The notes beneath the pieces were generated by a model. It had not been told where the DNA came from. It did not search any database and saw only the letters and a program-made list of their open reading frames with translations. Positions 1 through 6,061 of a stretch of DNA of 7,479 bases are shown here, one piece after another. This DNA comes from CALZKI01 sp045124055. GTDB taxonomy: Bacteria > Bacillota > Clostridia > Lachnospirales > Lachnospiraceae. Where the stretch lies: positions 1 to 7,479 of the forward strand of contig JBGVKZ010000008.1 in NCBI GenBank assembly GCA_045124055.1. The letters run 5' to 3'. A program made the translations under genes and the position numbers. Position 1 is the stretch's first letter; each line of letters starts with the position of its first letter.

Positions 1-189
1 GGCATGAACCGGAAGGACTTCTGCAAATGTGTCCATATCCCATATCGCACCATGACGGAGTGGGAACTGGATAATCGCCATGCACCGGACTATGTGCTTT
101 GGCTTTTGGAGTATTATGTCCGCAACGAAGGATTGATGGTAAAGGAAATAGATGAGGGAGGTGGCGATTCTGAAAAAGAAGCAAATTAA
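1..189 (+). CDS. Helix-turn-helix protein, 5'-truncated by the window edge
   Basis: The reading frame is open from the first base, so the gene probably starts outside the window; the ATG at position 4 is likely internal. The visible residues (MNRKDFCKCVHIPYRTMTEW, then a D-N-R-H-A-P-D-Y-V-L segment) match the second half of a small XRE-like helix-turn-helix domain common in Lachnospiraceae mobile elements, where an 'R-K-x-F ... I-P-Y-R-T ... W-E' recognition helix is followed by 'P-x-Y-x-L-x-L-L-x-Y'. The tail is acidic and low-complexity. The 3' end overlaps the recombinase start by 38 nt, so the two are probably translationally coupled. A role as a DNA-binding regulator or recombination accessory factor is inferred from family and position; the target is unknown. 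Confidence 0.6.
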   Translation, partial: GMNRKDFCKCVHIPYRTMTEWELDNRHAPDYVLWLLEYYVRNEGLMVKEIDEGGGDSEKEAN

Positions 190-2116
190 ATGTTATCTAT
201 ATACACGAGTGTCCACCGCCATACAGGTTGATGGGTACAGCTTGGATGCCCAGCGAGATAAGCTGCGGAAATATGCGGCATACGAGGATATGGTTATTGC
301 CGGAGAGTATTCTGACGAGGGCTTTTCCGGAAAGAATATCCAAGGACGGCAGGAGTTCCAGCGGATGCTGAACGACATTCAAGATGGAAAAGATGGCGTT
401 TCTTATGTACTTGTCTTTAAGCTCTCCCGATTTGGCAGAAATGCGGCAGATGTTTTGAACTCCTTGCAGTTGATGCAGGATTTTGGAGTCAATCTAATCT
501 GTGTGGAGGATGGCATTGACAGCTCAAAGGATGCCGGTAAGCTGATGATTTCTGTGTTGTCTGCGGTTGCGGAGATCGAGCGAGAGAATATCCGAACACA
601 GACAATGGCAGGACGAGAGCAAAAGGCTCGTGAGGGTAAGTGGAACGGCGGCTTTGCTCCCTATGGCTACAAGCTGGAAAACGGTAATCTTGTCATTGCT
701 GATGACGAGGTCGAAGTCATCCGTGTCATCTATGACCGTTATATCCACACCAGCGATGGTGTTGCCGGAGTTGCCAAATATCTGAACCGGAATGGCTATG
801 TAAAGAAGCTGCGGCAGAACAATACCATTCCCGGATTTTCGAGGGATTTTGTGCTGGATGTGCTTGACAATCCTGTTTATATGGGTAAAATCGCCTATGG
901 CAGACGAAGAACCGAAAAGAAACAGGGAACCAGAAATGAAATGCACGTGGTTGAGCAATCGGAGTTCCCTATCTACGAGGGTCAGCATGAAGCTATCATA
1001 TCCGAAGAAGATTGGGCACTGGCACAGGATAAACGTAAGCTCAATTCCTTCAAGCGGGAAAAGGTGAACAACCCAGACCATGCACACATCCTGTCTGGTA
1101 TCCTGAAATGTCCATGCTGCGGTAAAAGTATGTACGGCAACATTGCCAAAGCTCATAGCAAGGACAAGAAAACAAGGTATTATTACTACTGCAAAAACAC
1201 AGTCACAGCCACGGGACATGAGTGCAGTTTCCGGCTCAACATTGAGCAAACAGAAATCAATAAAATGGTGGCAAAAATCATTTCTGCTATGGTCAACAAG
1301 CCTCGGTTTGTGGAAGCGATTAAAGCGAAGATCGGAACGGCTGTGGATACAGCAGATATGGAAAAACAGGTTACTGTTTTGCAGGGACAATTAAAGCAGG
1401 TTTTGGGTACAAAAAGTCGATTGGAGCGTCAGATGGACACCTTAGACATTAACGATGCCCATTATGACAGAAAAATTTTGGATTTGCAGCGCCGTTATGA
1501 TGAACAGTATGATATGATAGGTGAAATCGAAGCTCAGATTGACGAGCTGCAAAATCAGATCCGCAGCATCAGACAAGAGAAAATTTCCGGCGACAATATC
1601 TATCAGCTCTTATTGGCGTTTGATGAAGTCTACAATTCTGCAACGGAGGCGGAGCAGAAAGAGTTTATGAAAGCCTTTATTGAGCGAATCGATATGTTTC
1701 CGGAAAAGAGGAAGGACGGCTGTTGGATTAAAAACATTGTGTTCAATTTCCCTGTGCCGATTGACGGCGAGGAAGTGAAAGAACTTCCCTTGGAATATGG
1801 GACAACACTCGAGACGGTTGTCCTCTTGTCCCAACGGAAAGCGGATGATTATGTTGAGGTGGAATTGGAACTGGATGAGCTGGATGTGACGAGTGCGGAG
1901 ACAAAGGCGACTTATAAGGAAATTAAGGAGTATGTGCTGAAGGAGCATGGATTGAAGGTGTCTAATCTGTATATTTCACAGGTAAAGAGGAAGTGTGGAA
2001 TAGAGGTTGGGGAGAATTATAATTTGCCTAAGTCGGAAGATAGTAGACAGCCTCAGTGTCCGAAGGAGAAGGAAAAGGCGATACGAGATGCACTGGAGCA
2101 TTTTGGGATGGTGTAG
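152..2116 (+). CDS. Large serine recombinase (site-specific integrase), 3' end fused to an RlmD-like tail
   Basis: This enzyme integrates and excises mobile DNA through a 5'-phosphoserine intermediate. The N-terminal resolvase domain (about residues 14-160) shows the catalytic motif Y-T-R-V-S-T with Ser21 and Arg19, then K-L-S-R-F-G-R-N and the I-E-R-E-N-I-R helix. A Recombinase domain follows (about 165-290, starting A-P-Y-G-Y-K-L). Next is a zinc ribbon with Cys320/Cys323 and Cys347/Cys358, and then a coiled coil (about 400-485). Residues from about 554 to 654 (E-T-V-V-L-L-S-Q onward) look instead like the end of RlmD/RumA and are listed separately. The ATG at 152 has AAAGGA five bases upstream. 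A GGGAGG at 156-161 sits well placed for the in-frame CTG at 170, so a start there is a weak alternative. The gene lies at the element's edge, as usual for such integrases. Confidence 0.93.
   Translation: MREVAILKKKQIKCYLYTRVSTAIQVDGYSLDAQRDKLRKYAAYEDMVIAGEYSDEGFSGKNIQGRQEFQRMLNDIQDGKDGVSYVLVFKLSRFGRNAADVLNSLQLMQDFGVNLICVEDGIDSSKDAGKLMISVLSAVAEIERENIRTQTMAGREQKAREGKWNGGFAPYGYKLENGNLVIADDEVEVIRVIYDRYIHTSDGVAGVAKYLNRNGYVKKLRQNNTIPGFSRDFVLDVLDNPVYMGKIAYGRRRTEKKQGTRNEMHVVEQSEFPIYEGQHEAIISEEDWALAQDKRKLNSFKREKVNNPDHAHILSGILKCPCCGKSMYGNIAKAHSKDKKTRYYYYCKNTVTATGHECSFRLNIEQTEINKMVAKIISAMVNKPRFVEAIKAKIGTAVDTADMEKQVTVLQGQLKQVLGTKSRLERQMDTLDINDAHYDRKILDLQRRYDEQYDMIGEIEAQIDELQNQIRSIRQEKISGDNIYQLLLAFDEVYNSATEAEQKEFMKAFIERIDMFPEKRKDGCWIKNIVFNFPVPIDGEEVKELPLEYGTTLETVVLLSQRKADDYVEVELELDELDVTSAETKATYKEIKEYVLKEHGLKVSNLYISQVKRKCGIEVGENYNLPKSEDSRQPQCPKEKEKAIRDALEHFGMV
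1799..1832. other. Candidate attachment-site junction (att) with nested dyads
   Basis: Two nested inverted repeats occupy this stretch: GGGACAA (1799-1805) with TTGTCCC (1826-1832), and GGACAAC (1800-1806) with GTTGTCC (1817-1823), with the palindrome CTCGAG (1809-1814) in the middle. It lies exactly where the encoded protein changes from recombinase-like to RlmD-like (residues about 550-561, around E-T-V-V-L-L-S). Serine-integrase att sites are typically about 40-50 bp with imperfect dyad symmetry. That this is the recombined att site is inference; the crossover dinucleotide cannot be assigned without the other end of the element. Confidence 0.5.
1811..2116 (+). pseudogene. 3' fragment of an rlmD/rumA-like 23S rRNA uracil-C5-methyltransferase gene, fused in frame to the recombinase
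   Basis: The encoded stretch E-T-V-V-L-L-S-Q-R-K, then E-L-D-V-T-S-A-E-T-K-A-T-Y-K-E-I-K-E-Y-V, S-N-L-Y-I-S-Q-V-K-R-K-C-G, N-Y-N-L-P-K-S-E-D-S-R-Q-P-Q-C-P and a final A-L-E-H-F-G-M-V matches, from memory, the C-terminal extension that many Lachnospiraceae RlmD proteins carry after their H-V-E-T-V-x-L-L-S motif. The methyltransferase catalytic part is absent, so only the tail is here. The simplest reading is that the element inserted at this motif and its recombinase ORF took over the displaced host 3' end. The alternative is that the tail is a mobile domain carried by the element to restore the target gene; some relatives of this recombinase seem to carry similar tails. Confidence 0.6.
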
Positions 2117-2131
2117 ATGGGAGTAAAGATA

Positions 2132-2890
2132 ATGGAACTTATATATTTATATATTAGAAAATATGAAAATATATTTGAGAATGTAGATTTTAATTTTTCG
2201 TCAAATTTTTTTGCTAAAATAGAGAATAATCAATTATTGGTTGAGTATAATCAAAAAGCAATAAAAAAATATTATGGAGAAAATGTAAATAGTGTGGTTA
2301 TGTTTTTAGGGCAAAATGGAACGGGAAAATCCACATTACTTGATATTTTAGGAATGAATAGGGATGATAGAAGCTCTGAAACATATATACATCGAAATGG
2401 TGAATATCATGTAAAACATTCATATTTTATATTGTATCATTTATATAAAGATTACTTTGCTTTTGAATTCGTTGATGAAAGTTTTCTTGAGGGGGATGGA
2501 AAGCTTAAGAATGTTGATATGCAAAGTGAAAATGTACAAGGTGCATTATATAAGGTGCCTATTGTAAATGATAAAGACACATTTGCTACGAATATATATT
2601 ATTTGTTAATGGACTCATTTATGCTTGAAAACACATTTGGAGAATATTCATATAAGCAACTAGATAAAATTTTAAAGCTCTTGAAAGGATCAAATGTAAT
2701 TGACCTTGAACAAATGGAATGGATAGGAAAAATTATTGATAGAATTGGTGAAAAGACTGTAAAAAAGAAATTATTATATTTATATAAAGAACATAATAAT
2801 CTCAAAGAAGAATTAGTTGAAAAACTGTCAAGTGAAACTGACCAAACAAAACTTATTAGAATAAAGGAAATACTGGAGAGTAATGATTAA
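2132..2890 (+). CDS. AAA/ABC-type ATPase of a Septu-like (PtuA-like) defence module, catalytic half missing
   Basis: The protein begins M-E-L-I-Y-L-Y-I-R-K-Y-E-N-I, the typical opening of SMC/OLD-like ATPases found beside HNH nucleases. A Walker A motif G-Q-N-G-T-G-K-S-T lies at residues 60-68. After it I see no ABC signature, no hydrophobic-D-E Walker B and no switch histidine. The protein is only 252 aa, whereas relatives usually run to 400 aa or more. The C-terminus (I-I-D-R-I-G-E-K-T-V-K-K-K-L then a charged helix) resembles native ends of such ATPases, so an in-frame internal deletion is more likely than simple truncation. I chose ATG 2132, eight bases after GGGAG, over the ATG at 2117 that abuts the recombinase stop. 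It overlaps the HNH gene by 8 nt. It may be non-functional, or a minimal non-hydrolysing variant. Confidence 0.72.
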   Translation: MELIYLYIRKYENIFENVDFNFSSNFFAKIENNQLLVEYNQKAIKKYYGENVNSVVMFLGQNGTGKSTLLDILGMNRDDRSSETYIHRNGEYHVKHSYFILYHLYKDYFAFEFVDESFLEGDGKLKNVDMQSENVQGALYKVPIVNDKDTFATNIYYLLMDSFMLENTFGEYSYKQLDKILKLLKGSNVIDLEQMEWIGKIIDRIGEKTVKKKLLYLYKEHNNLKEELVEKLSSETDQTKLIRIKEILESND

Positions 2891-3794
2891 GATACCTGTA
2901 TCAGAAAAGCAAAAGGATGATATTGAAAAGATATATTGGACTTGGATAAGCAAGTATCATTTAGATAGTCTTAAAAATGTTATTGAAAATGATGATGTAT
3001 TAAAAAGGTTGATTGTCAAAAATAATGAAACTTTGGAAACATCATTAAAAAAATACCTTTTAAATAATTATGATAACTTAGCACAGTTGAAAGTTGCCAT
3101 TGATGAAATGAGAGTTAGAAATGAATGCTTAAAAGAAAACACCAAGTTTTTTTTGAAAGAGAGGTATAAAAATTATAGAGATTCTCAAGCTGCAAAAATT
3201 GTTAATGTGCTTGGCATTACGGTGTGTCCATATTGCAATCAAAATCACATAAACATAGTATATAAAGATGGAAAAATTCGATATTGGGGTGATTTGGACC
3301 ATTTTTATGATATAGATGATTATCCAGAAATGTCGATTTGTTTGTATAATTTGGTTCCGGTTTGTAAGGTTTGTAATCAGCTAAAATCTTCACAAAGGAG
3401 AATGATTGTTAACCCATATAATTTGGAGAAGAGAAGCAATATCAGATTTAAAACTGAGTTTGATGATAAGTTTGATTTAGGTTACTTACAAGGAAAATCC
3501 CCAAATTTCAATATAGTAATTGATGAAAAAAATCTTTCAATGGAGGATAAAGAGGAAATAAAACTATTTGATTTAGAAAACAGATATAAGCAGCTAAAAC
3601 ATAATGTGCAAGAGATTATTATTAAGTCTAAGGCATATGATAGAATATATATCAAACAGTTGCAGATGGAATTTTCATTAAGTGATGATGAGTTGGACTC
3701 GTATATTTTTGGATATGATGAAAATCATTTGAATAGAGTGTTATCAAAGTTCAATCTGGATATAATGAATGAGTTTAGAAATTCTGGAGAGTAA
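2883..3794 (+). CDS. HNH endonuclease, partner of the upstream ATPase (PtuB-like)
   Basis: This 303-aa protein carries a clear HNH/zinc-finger nuclease core: C-P-Y-C at residues 115-118, D-L-D-H-F at 137-141 (catalytic-type His140), N156, and a second pair C-K-V-C at 161-164 followed by N-Q-L-K. The two CxxC knuckles would bind structural zinc, and His140 with Asn156 would form the metal-dependent nuclease site. Residues 1-110 are helical and unassigned; the tail (about 215-303) is lysine- and acid-rich. Its ATG lies inside the 3' end of the ATPase gene with GGAG four bases upstream, so the pair is one coupled operon. In Septu-type systems the HNH partner is the DNA- or RNA-cutting effector; applying that here is inference from order and motifs. 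All visible HNH residues are intact, unlike the ATPase. Confidence 0.82.
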   Translation: MIKIPVSEKQKDDIEKIYWTWISKYHLDSLKNVIENDDVLKRLIVKNNETLETSLKKYLLNNYDNLAQLKVAIDEMRVRNECLKENTKFFLKERYKNYRDSQAAKIVNVLGITVCPYCNQNHINIVYKDGKIRYWGDLDHFYDIDDYPEMSICLYNLVPVCKVCNQLKSSQRRMIVNPYNLEKRSNIRFKTEFDDKFDLGYLQGKSPNFNIVIDEKNLSMEDKEEIKLFDLENRYKQLKHNVQEIIIKSKAYDRIYIKQLQMEFSLSDDELDSYIFGYDENHLNRVLSKFNLDIMNEFRNSGE

Positions 3795-3879
3795 TCTATG
3801 ATTAATTATGTTATCTCCGAGAAATGAAAAAGTTATGAGCAAAAACAAAGTAGCCAGTGTTAAGTTACTAAAAAATAGA

Positions 3880-3906
3880 GTGACAGAAAGTGAACCGTTT
3901 TATATT
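3880..3906 (+). promoter_or_regulatory. Possible promoter for the nucleoside phosphorylase operon
   Basis: GTGACA (3880-3885, one mismatch to TTGACA) and TATATT (3901-3906, one mismatch to TATAAT) are separated by 15 bases, slightly short of the usual 16-18. They lie in the 170-bp gap before the phosphorylase gene, about 60 bases before its start. I see no intrinsic terminator in this gap. Confidence 0.35.
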
Positions 3907-3950
3907 AGCAGGAGTGCGTGCATATTTGTAGCGAAATGAATTTTGAAGGA

Positions 3951-3967
3951 GGAGGTGAATAATATTG
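3951..3967 (+). promoter_or_regulatory. Strong ribosome binding site fixing a TTG start
   Basis: An extended purine run ends in GGAGGTGA (3951-3958), six bases before TTG at 3965. No in-frame ATG is equally well placed, so the TTG is the supported start of the nucleoside phosphorylase. Confidence 0.85.
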
Positions 3968-4708
3968 AATAGAAATGATGTATTAACAGACCCTAAGAAA
4001 CTCGTCAGAGTAGAATTAAAAAATGCTGGATTCAATATCGATAAAATCAAAATACCAGATAGAGTTTATCTTCTTGCTGATGATATTTTTGATGAAATGG
4101 TGTCAAGAGATGCAGGAGAATATAGATATCCATTAGGCGGTAAGCTGTATGTGTTTAATAAAAATGAAAACATTGGTTTTATAAAAGGGCATATGTGCTC
4201 GCCTGCGATAGTTACACAAGCGGAGGATTTAATTGCCGGAGGCGTTAAAGAATTAATTCATGTTGGATATGCCGGAGGCTTACAACCAGAATTAGCTCCG
4301 GGAGAGATTATTCTTACGGACGGCGCTTTTAATGATACTGCAGTAGCAAGGTTGTATGGATATGATTATGAGATAATTCGGTCATCAAAAGATTTAACGA
4401 ACGAGATTGAAGAAATGATAACAAGTGCAGAAATTCCATACAAGAGAGGACTTCATTGGACAACGGACGCAGGTTATATAGAGACGTGGGGACAAGTCAT
4501 GGATTATCGGGACAAAGGAGCACTTTGCGTTGAAATGGAAGGTGTTGGTTTGTTTACAATAGCTAATTATAGAAAATGTGTGGCAACAGGTATATATGTT
4601 GTTTCTGATGTGTATTCAGAGAATGATTGGAAACTCGGATGGGAAGGCAATGATATAAAAAAGGCTGTTGGTGCTGTTATTGATATGATAATTGAGTCTA
4701 TAAGATAG
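3965..4708 (+). CDS. Nucleoside phosphorylase (PNP/uridine phosphorylase superfamily)
   Basis: This would be a cytoplasmic enzyme that splits the N-glycosidic bond of a nucleoside with phosphate to give a free base and (deoxy)ribose-1-phosphate. The 247-aa length is normal for the trimeric/hexameric PNP_UDP_1 family. The phosphate/ribose loop reads H-V-G-Y-A-G-G-L (G101-L106), followed by P-G-E-I-I-L. The ribose-binding motif is V-E-M-E-G (E190-G193), and V-V-S-D (S214-D215) marks the base-binding acid. Substrate specificity cannot be read from these motifs. It starts at TTG with an excellent Shine-Dalgarno sequence and is followed after 20 nt by the P-loop kinase gene. The pair could be nucleoside salvage, resistance to a nucleoside antibiotic, or nucleotide manipulation during phage attack; the last is suggested only by the neighbourhood. 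Confidence 0.87.
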   Translation: MNRNDVLTDPKKLVRVELKNAGFNIDKIKIPDRVYLLADDIFDEMVSRDAGEYRYPLGGKLYVFNKNENIGFIKGHMCSPAIVTQAEDLIAGGVKELIHVGYAGGLQPELAPGEIILTDGAFNDTAVARLYGYDYEIIRSSKDLTNEIEEMITSAEIPYKRGLHWTTDAGYIETWGQVMDYRDKGALCVEMEGVGLFTIANYRKCVATGIYVVSDVYSENDWKLGWEGNDIKKAVGAVIDMIIESIR

Positions 4709-4728
4709 ATGGGAATGGTAAGATAGTT

Positions 4729-5364
4729 GTGAAGTTTGAAAATGTTTATTTTATTAATGGAACAGCATATGCGGGAAAATCCACAATGGTAAAACTTCTG
4801 GCAGAAAAATATGACGGAATTGCCTGCGAAGAAAATTATCAGGATAGACTTTTAGAAAATTTGGATACCAAGGAGTTTCCTAATCTTACTTACACAAGAG
4901 ATTTACAGGATTGGGGTGAATTTGTAAGAAGAACTCCAGATGAATATGAGGCGTGGGTAAATGGTGTTACGAAAGAATGTACTGTCTTAGAACTTGAAAT
5001 TTTAAAGGATTTAGTTTCCAGAACAAAGAAAAAAATATTTGTAGATACTAATATTTCGGTTGAAATTTTACATGAAATTTCAGATGAAAATCATGTTTTG
5101 ATTATGTTAGCAGATCCGAATATTTCTGTGCAGAGATTTTTTGAAAGACCAGATAAGGAAAAACAGTTTTTGTACCAGTTGTTATTGAAAGAAGATAATC
5201 CTGAGGAGGCTATGATAAATTTCAGAGAATGTCTGAAAAGAATTAATTCACAGGAAAGATACATGATGTTCCAAAAATCTGGTTTTAATGTAATAACAAG
5301 AGATGAAAATCGGAGTATAGAAGAAACATTTAGTTTGGTTGAAGAAAAGTTGGATTTAAAGTAA
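4729..5364 (+). CDS. P-loop NTPase, small-molecule kinase-like
   Basis: The N-terminus has a hydrophobic strand followed by the P-loop N-G-T-A-Y-A-G-K-S-T-M (Lys17), as in nucleoside and shikimate kinase-like P-loop proteins. Downstream strands K-K-I-F-V-D-T-N (about residues 100-107) and H-V-L-I-M-L-A-D-P (about 122-130) look like the Walker B-type strand and the next core strand. An R-F-F-E-R-P-D-K segment and later R-x-x-x-R-I-N-S-Q-E-R resemble a lid with arginines. At 211 aa the size suits a nucleotide or antibiotic kinase; the substrate is unknown. The start is GTG 4729 with only a weak purine-rich region upstream (GGGAATGG at 4711-4718), so translation may depend on coupling to the phosphorylase 20 nt before it. 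The two probably act on a common nucleoside-type substrate; this is inference. Confidence 0.75.
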   Translation: MKFENVYFINGTAYAGKSTMVKLLAEKYDGIACEENYQDRLLENLDTKEFPNLTYTRDLQDWGEFVRRTPDEYEAWVNGVTKECTVLELEILKDLVSRTKKKIFVDTNISVEILHEISDENHVLIMLADPNISVQRFFERPDKEKQFLYQLLLKEDNPEEAMINFRECLKRINSQERYMMFQKSGFNVITRDENRSIEETFSLVEEKLDLK

Positions 5365-5423
5365 AAAAATAAATATACTACTTTTGTGAAAAATGTTATA
5401 TGCAAACTAATGCCATAATGGTG

Positions 5424-5701
5424 CGTATTTTACAATGAAGGTTTATTTTTACATCAGTTTTTTATGTGCTAAAATAGTTGAAAAAAAAGAGAAAAAGAGC
5501 ACATCATTTTTTACGGTAATAAACCCAAAATTCATCGTATTTTGATGTAAAATGTATTTTTTACTTCAAATTTTACAACACTTTGAAAAGCTATTCATTT
5601 GTGATCGCAATAATATCACCCGTTTTTTACTGTAAAATGCTAGAAATACCCCGTATTTTAATACAAACGAGCAACTTTACTCCATATTTCACAGTAAAGG
5701 T
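5424..5701. repeat. Array of eight degenerate palindromic sites, mostly 31 bp apart
   Basis: Eight ungapped units can be aligned starting at 5424, 5455, 5505, 5536, 5567, 5621, 5652 and 5683. Their approximate consensus CRTATTTTACWGTAAAATG is palindromic. The best copies are 5621-5639 (CGTTTTTTACTGTAAAATG), with an exact TTTTAC-T-GTAAAA core, and 5536-5554. The intervals are 31, 50, 31, 31, 54, 31 and 31 bp, so five of seven are exactly 31 bp, about three helical turns, placing sites on one DNA face. A 7-bp inverted repeat ATGTGCT/AGCACAT (5464-5470/5498-5504) spans the first long gap. Cooperative binding sites for a dimeric regulator, iterons or a partition site are all possible; there is no Rep or Par gene here, which leans towards regulation. 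Confidence 0.65.
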
Positions 5702-5705
5702 CTAA

Positions 5706-5790
5706 ATAACTAAGGTTTCAGGGGAAGCTCCCTGACAAGATGCATTGGAGGAGGCAGAGCCGTCTCTAATGCGTATCTTGCCATGGTTAT
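5706..5790 (+). ncRNA. Candidate structured RNA, three-way junction
   Basis: The outer stem is ATAAC (5706-5710) with GTTAT (5786-5790), continued by GG (5714-5715) with CC (5781-5782) across a 3x3 internal loop. Hairpin 2 is TCAGGG (5718-5723) with CCCTGA (5730-5735). Immediately adjacent hairpin 3 spans 5736-5780: CAAGAT with ATCTTG, a two-base bulge, GCATT with AATGC, then GGAG with CTCT, and a terminal GGC-AGA-GCC. Two of the hairpin 3 pairs (5747/5767 and 5751/5763) are G-U when read on the + strand and would be A-C mismatches on the other, favouring a + strand RNA. I do not recognise a named riboswitch or RNA class. A DNA-level role such as an origin or transfer site is an alternative. 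Confidence 0.5.
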
Positions 5791-5795
5791 CTTAA

Positions 5796-5818
5796 GTTCA
5801 AAATGTTCATTTTGTTAA
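5796..5818. promoter_or_regulatory. Dyad, possible operator
   Basis: CAAAATG (5799?-5805) and CATTTTG (5808-5813) flank a two-base centre TT, and the outer GTT and AAC extend the symmetry with one inserted base. The arms read CAAAATG-TT-CATTTTG. It lies just after the structured block and about 40 bp before the TTGACA of the next promoter, a fitting place for a regulator to bind. Confidence 0.35.
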
Positions 5819-5853
5819 CGAAGATGTACTTTAAGCAAAGAAGTAGAATATGG

Positions 5854-5886
5854 TTGACAAAAATTGTTTTCGTGTATTTTTTACAC
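5854..5886 (+). promoter_or_regulatory. Promoter-like sequence overlapped by a palindrome
   Basis: A consensus -35 TTGACA (5854-5859) is followed after 15 bases by TATTTT (5875-5880), a fair -10 hexamer. The -10 lies inside a perfect palindrome GTGTA-TTTTT-TACAC (5872-5886), which would suit repression by blocking RNA polymerase. The 12-mer TGTATTTTTTAC (5873-5884) is identical to 5553-5564 in the upstream array. It would drive the 64-aa gene with a leader of about 170 nt. Confidence 0.45.
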
Positions 5887-5941
5887 TGTATATCGAGGTT
5901 ATCAATAGAAAGATTGCTAGAAAGGAAGAATAATTTTCTGG

Positions 5942-5971
5942 TTGTCAGAATCATTGCTTTCTTTGTACTGT
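5942..5971 (+). promoter_or_regulatory. Possible second promoter for the 64-aa gene
   Basis: TTGTCA (5942-5947) and TACTGT (5966-5971) are spaced by 18 bases. The match is moderate and the region is AT-rich, so chance is a real possibility. Confidence 0.25.
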
Positions 5972-6061
5972 AGTTGTATTATATATGAAAGAAGTCTTAG
6001 GTGACTTGTTTATAAGAAAGGATGCAGAAGCGAGTATTGTTACTACGGAAGGAGGAAAGCT

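Larger units (their letters stand above)
5365..6061. other. Gene-free 697-bp block rich in repeats and dyads
   Basis: I find no convincing coding sequence on either strand here. From left to right it holds eight phased palindromic sites (5424-5701), a candidate structured RNA (5706-5790), a perfect 7-bp dyad (5797-5813), a promoter-like sequence overlapping a palindrome (5854-5886), and a second possible promoter (5942-5971). I see no clear intrinsic terminator after the kinase gene. Confidence 0.8.

Noticed and set aside
524..1390. 288-aa open frame on the - strand inside the recombinase gene
   Set aside because: It lies entirely opposite the recombinase coding region, shows no recognisable domain, and the + strand protein has clear catalytic motifs.
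3808..3939. 43-codon ORF (MLSPRNEKVMSKNKVASVKL...) in the gap after the HNH gene
   Set aside because: There is no ribosome binding site and no recognisable homology; it probably arises by chance or is a remnant.
5091..5405. 104-aa open frame on the - strand
   Set aside because: It is antisense to the P-loop kinase gene, with low-complexity Phe/Ser/Leu content and no plausible start signals.
5424..5701. A CRISPR array
   Set aside because: Repeat units are only about 19 bp and too degenerate, the intervening sequence is about 12 bp where regular, and no cas gene is present. The palindromic AT-rich units suit protein binding better.
5751..5775. Group II intron domain V remnant (GAGCCGT motif)
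   Set aside because: Only the short GAGCCGT string matches; the AGA-capped hairpin does not have the domain V fold and no intron-encoded protein is present.
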